This document shows positions 6,526-8,466 of a DNA stretch of 8,466 bases, in pieces. The notes under the pieces were generated by a model that saw only the letters and a list, made by a program, of their open reading frames with translations, was not told where the DNA came from and did not search any database. The translations under genes were made by a program, and so were the position numbers. Numbering within the stretch: position 1 is the stretch's first letter; each line of letters starts with the position of its first letter. The stretch is from NCBI GenBank assembly GCA_014799525.1, contig JAAVHW010000034.1, positions 1-8,466 of the forward strand, written 5' to 3'. The stretch comes from Clostridiales bacterium. Lineage in GTDB: Bacteria > Bacillota > Clostridia > Christensenellales > CAG-917.

Positions 6526-6542
6526 GTCAACGAAGCGTTGAC
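6526..6542. other. Perfect inverted repeat upstream of the XRE promoter
   Basis: GTCAACG (6526-6532) and CGTTGAC (6536-6542) are perfect 7-base arms around AAG. The site ends 32 bases before the -35 box of the XRE gene. That position suits a regulatory protein site. No T-run follows, so it is not a terminator. Confidence 0.45.
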
Positions 6543-6573
6543 ACATAGGACGATATATAAAACTTGGATTTTA

Positions 6574-6602
6574 TTGAAAAACATAATTAAAAAATATATA
6601 CT
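6574..6602 (+). promoter_or_regulatory. Promoter of the XRE regulator gene
   Basis: TTGAAA (6574-6579), a 17-base spacer and TATACT (6597-6602) form a good sigma-A type promoter. The expected start is near 6609, giving a leader of about 27 bases with the Shine-Dalgarno TGAGG (6626-6630), five bases before the ATG at 6636. Unlike recF and parA, this gene is therefore leadered. Confidence 0.7.
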
Positions 6603-6611
6603 GACAGTATA
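6597..6611. promoter_or_regulatory. Candidate operator palindrome over the XRE -10 and start site
   Basis: TATACTG (6597-6603) and CAGTATA (6605-6611) are a perfect inverted repeat around a single A. It covers the -10 box and the predicted transcription start. XRE-family regulators commonly bind such short dyads and repress themselves, so this is a good autoregulatory operator candidate. Part of the symmetry could arise from the -10 sequence itself. Confidence 0.5.
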
Positions 6612-6635
6612 AACTAACACTGAAATGAGGTTAAT

Positions 6636-8135
6636 ATGAAAGACTTAAAAAGTGTACTTGTTGAAAAAAGAAAAGCGAAAGGATTTTCACAATCTCAGTT
6701 AGCAAAAGAATTGCACGTAGCAAAACAAACAGTATCAAAATGGGAAAATGGAAAAGGAATGCCTGATGTATCAATGCTTACTGCAATTTCAGAAGTTCTT
6801 GATGTTACGGTTGATGAATTGCTTACAGGAAAAGAACCGGAAACACGTGTTGAAATAGTAGAAAAAGAGGTGAACAGAAAGTTCTCATTTCGCAAACTAG
6901 TCGCCATAATTTCCCCAATAGTGATTGTTTTGATAATTGCTGTGACTATGATGAGTATATATATACCAAGGGCGATAAATAAACCGACTGAACCGCAAAA
7001 GAGTGAACCTGTTTATTTAGATATGGATATAGAAGGCAATATAGCTGGTTTTGACGGCGGTATGGGAAGCAATAGTTATAAAGCTAAAACAGATAAAGAC
7101 GGTTATTCATATTACCGTTTTACTGCAGAATTTACAAGCGTATATACGTTTTATGTGACGGCATTGGAAAACAGCATAGTGTATTTTAATGAGCATGAAT
7201 ACAATTATCCACCACTTGTTGAAACGGAGTATGGAGAAAAATTGATAAAAATACAAAGCATCTTACTTATGAAAGCGGGTGATGAAGTAAAAATTTCCAT
7301 TTACAGCAAAAATTCTTATTCTTCTTATTTTTCAGAATTTGTTTATGTAAAAATGCAAGATACTTTTACAAGTATTACAGTAGAACCGCACTCAGAATTT
7401 GCTATTGCTTTAAGAGTTGAAGAGCCAACTTTGGTTAGATATTACATGAATCCAGAAAATTGGAGACATACAGCAGAAAATCTTGCGTTTGATAGATTGC
7501 TTAAACTTAAATATATAGATAGGTCTGGTGAGCGAGAGTATGAGGAACTTTGGCGTGCAGACGATAAAAACGGTACAGGCTCTAAAAAGGTGTTGGAAAC
7601 AGTGCTTAAACCGTTTGAAGCATATAAATACGAGGGATATCTAAATATACTTATTTTCAAAAACCCTACAGACAAAGTAATAAGTGTAGACTCTCATCCT
7701 CCGTTCTGGGTGAACGAGTTTGTTCTAAAAGACGAAATAGAGGAAATTGAACTTGATAAGATTTATGAGTTTAGTTTTAATGATGAAACTATGTATGAAT
7801 ACTATAACGATACGAGATTTAAGTATTATAAAATAACAATAACGCACAATCGATATCAAAAGTATAAGCTTTGTTTTGACCGCTTCACATACGGTGGAAT
7901 ATATGAAATTTATAGTGTGTACGATATGTTCAACAACGGAGGTTTAACACTTGCACAAAGCGGAGATGCGGAAGAACAGGTTATAAAGAACGAAGAAATA
8001 TATTTTGCTAATACATACTGGCTAAAAGGCGGCGGTTCTGCAGATAACAGTCCAGAGGCGCCGAAAACTTATTATATTAAAGTGGAAAAATTCGGCGGCG
8101 TTGAAAAAGGCAGATTTTATATTACAAAGGTATAA
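6636..8135 (+). CDS. Membrane-anchored XRE-family regulator with large extracytoplasmic domain
   Basis: The 499-residue product has an XRE-type helix-turn-helix at about 6-62 (SQSQLAKELHVAKQTVSKWENG at its core). A charged linker and one hydrophobic transmembrane segment at about 88-110 follow. Residues 111-499 should lie outside the membrane, since the DNA-binding end must be inside. This part is rich in tyrosine and aromatic beta-strand patterns. Segments such as YYRFTAEFTSVYTFYVTA (about 155-172), with LLMKAGDEVKISIYS further on, and a later YYKITITH-containing stretch, suggest two or three beta-sandwich modules loosely like PPC-type domains; this is tentative. It may be a one-component sensor that reads an extracellular signal. 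It has its own promoter, a candidate operator and a terminator. Codon choice looks more AT-leaning than in parAB or rsmG. The ligand and targets are unknown. Confidence 0.8.
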   Translation: MKDLKSVLVEKRKAKGFSQSQLAKELHVAKQTVSKWENGKGMPDVSMLTAISEVLDVTVDELLTGKEPETRVEIVEKEVNRKFSFRKLVAIISPIVIVLIIAVTMMSIYIPRAINKPTEPQKSEPVYLDMDIEGNIAGFDGGMGSNSYKAKTDKDGYSYYRFTAEFTSVYTFYVTALENSIVYFNEHEYNYPPLVETEYGEKLIKIQSILLMKAGDEVKISIYSKNSYSSYFSEFVYVKMQDTFTSITVEPHSEFAIALRVEEPTLVRYYMNPENWRHTAENLAFDRLLKLKYIDRSGEREYEELWRADDKNGTGSKKVLETVLKPFEAYKYEGYLNILIFKNPTDKVISVDSHPPFWVNEFVLKDEIEEIELDKIYEFSFNDETMYEYYNDTRFKYYKITITHNRYQKYKLCFDRFTYGGIYEIYSVYDMFNNGGLTLAQSGDAEEQVIKNEEIYFANTYWLKGGGSADNSPEAPKTYYIKVEKFGGVEKGRFYITKV

Positions 8136-8166
8136 AAGACAAGAATAAAACAAAAATTCAAAAATT

Positions 8167-8191
8167 AAAGCCTCTTGCTTAAAGGGGCTTT
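8167..8191. terminator. Bidirectional terminator shared by the XRE gene and rsmG
   Basis: AAAGCCTCT (8167-8175) pairs with AGGGGCTTT (8183-8191) around a seven-base loop, with one G-T wobble. On the plus strand TTCTTT follows and ends the XRE gene. On the minus strand AATTTTTG follows and ends rsmG. The stem overlaps the final codons of rsmG, whose stop is at 8179-8181 in the loop. Confidence 0.8.
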
Positions 8192-8466
8192 TTCTTTATT
8201 GTTCCATACTGCCGCGGATATTTGCCGTCCGTCTTTGCAGTCTTTTCAAAGACGAGAATTGTTCTGCTATCGCCATTTGGAAGCTGTGCTGATTTTGCGT
8301 GTACAAATTGCGCATTCAACACTTTAAGTGCCGTTTTGCACTCATCAAGTTCGCTATCTGTCGCTTTATACGCAAGGAAGCGGCCGCCAACCTTAAGAAG
8401 AGGAATGCAAAGCTCAAGCAGAATTGGAAGCGCAGACACGGCGCGCGCGGTGACAATATCGAATGT
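8179..8466 (-). CDS. rsmG: 16S rRNA (guanine527-N7)-methyltransferase RsmG, C-terminal part
   Basis: This open frame runs off the right edge; 95 C-terminal residues are visible out of about 240 expected. It starts at the edge with TFDIVTARAVSALPILLE, the RsmG (GidB) core motif, then PLLKVGGRFLAYKA, and finishes with the family ending KYPRQYGTIKKKPL. RsmG is a cytoplasmic SAM-dependent enzyme that methylates G527 of 16S rRNA; its loss gives low-level streptomycin resistance in other species. The gene is often in an mnmG-rsmG-parA-parB run. Here it has the same strand as parAB, but the XRE gene lies between them on the other strand. The terminator stem is built into its last codons. The start and the SAM-binding N-terminal part are outside the window. 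Confidence 0.93.
   Translation of the reverse strand, partial: TFDIVTARAVSALPILLELCIPLLKVGGRFLAYKATDSELDECKTALKVLNAQFVHAKSAQLPNGDSRTILVFEKTAKTDGKYPRQYGTIKKKPL

Noticed and set aside
6496..6612. Small ORF of 38 codons (starts MVLKLCSKPK) upstream of the XRE gene
   Set aside because: The only purine-rich stretch is too far from the ATG for a normal ribosome binding site. The frame runs through the XRE promoter and dyad, and the peptide has no recognisable features.
6842..6851. AACACGTGTT palindrome with a CACGTG core, resembling the centre of parS
   Set aside because: The flanks do not match the TGTTTCACGTGAAACA consensus and the site lies inside the XRE coding sequence. No real parS is visible in the window.

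Overview
The window looks like the replication-origin neighbourhood of a low-to-moderate GC bacterium, most likely a member of the Bacillota (Clostridia-like). It holds the classic origin set dnaN, dnaA, recF, parB (spo0J) and parA (soj), plus the 3' part of rsmG (gidB). Protein motifs identify these genes clearly. The exact lineage cannot be fixed without database comparison.

Layout, left to right. Bases 1-196 carry a cluster of DnaA-box-like sites, an AT-rich stretch and a promoter leading into dnaN (+). They are the best oriC candidate here, but the window cuts the cluster on its left side. After dnaN come a bidirectional terminator and a 114-bp palindromic repeat of a dispersed-repeat type. 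A small ABM-domain gene and dnaA follow, both on the minus strand, so dnaA is inverted relative to dnaN. recF (+) diverges from dnaA and ends at a strong hairpin terminator shared with the convergent parA-parB operon (-). A 273-bp gap separates parA from a plus-strand gene for a membrane-anchored XRE-type regulator with a large extracytoplasmic part. That gene converges on rsmG (-) at a bidirectional terminator, whose stem includes the last codons of rsmG.

How the genes work together. DnaA melts the origin. DnaN is the sliding clamp of the replicase. RecF loads RecA at gaps and damaged forks. ParA and ParB segregate the origins and, in this group, usually also modulate DnaA activity. RsmG methylates 16S rRNA and is a frequent neighbour of parAB. 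The XRE gene sits between rsmG and parA and looks like a later insertion.

The most notable signal is in translation initiation. The promoters of dnaA, recF and parA have well-formed -35 and -10 boxes placed so that transcription should start at, or one base before, the conserved ATG. None of the three has a Shine-Dalgarno sequence. In contrast dnaN, parB, the ABM gene and the XRE gene all have one. This predicts leaderless mRNAs for three of the key origin genes next to leadered ones, which would be unusual for the Bacillota.
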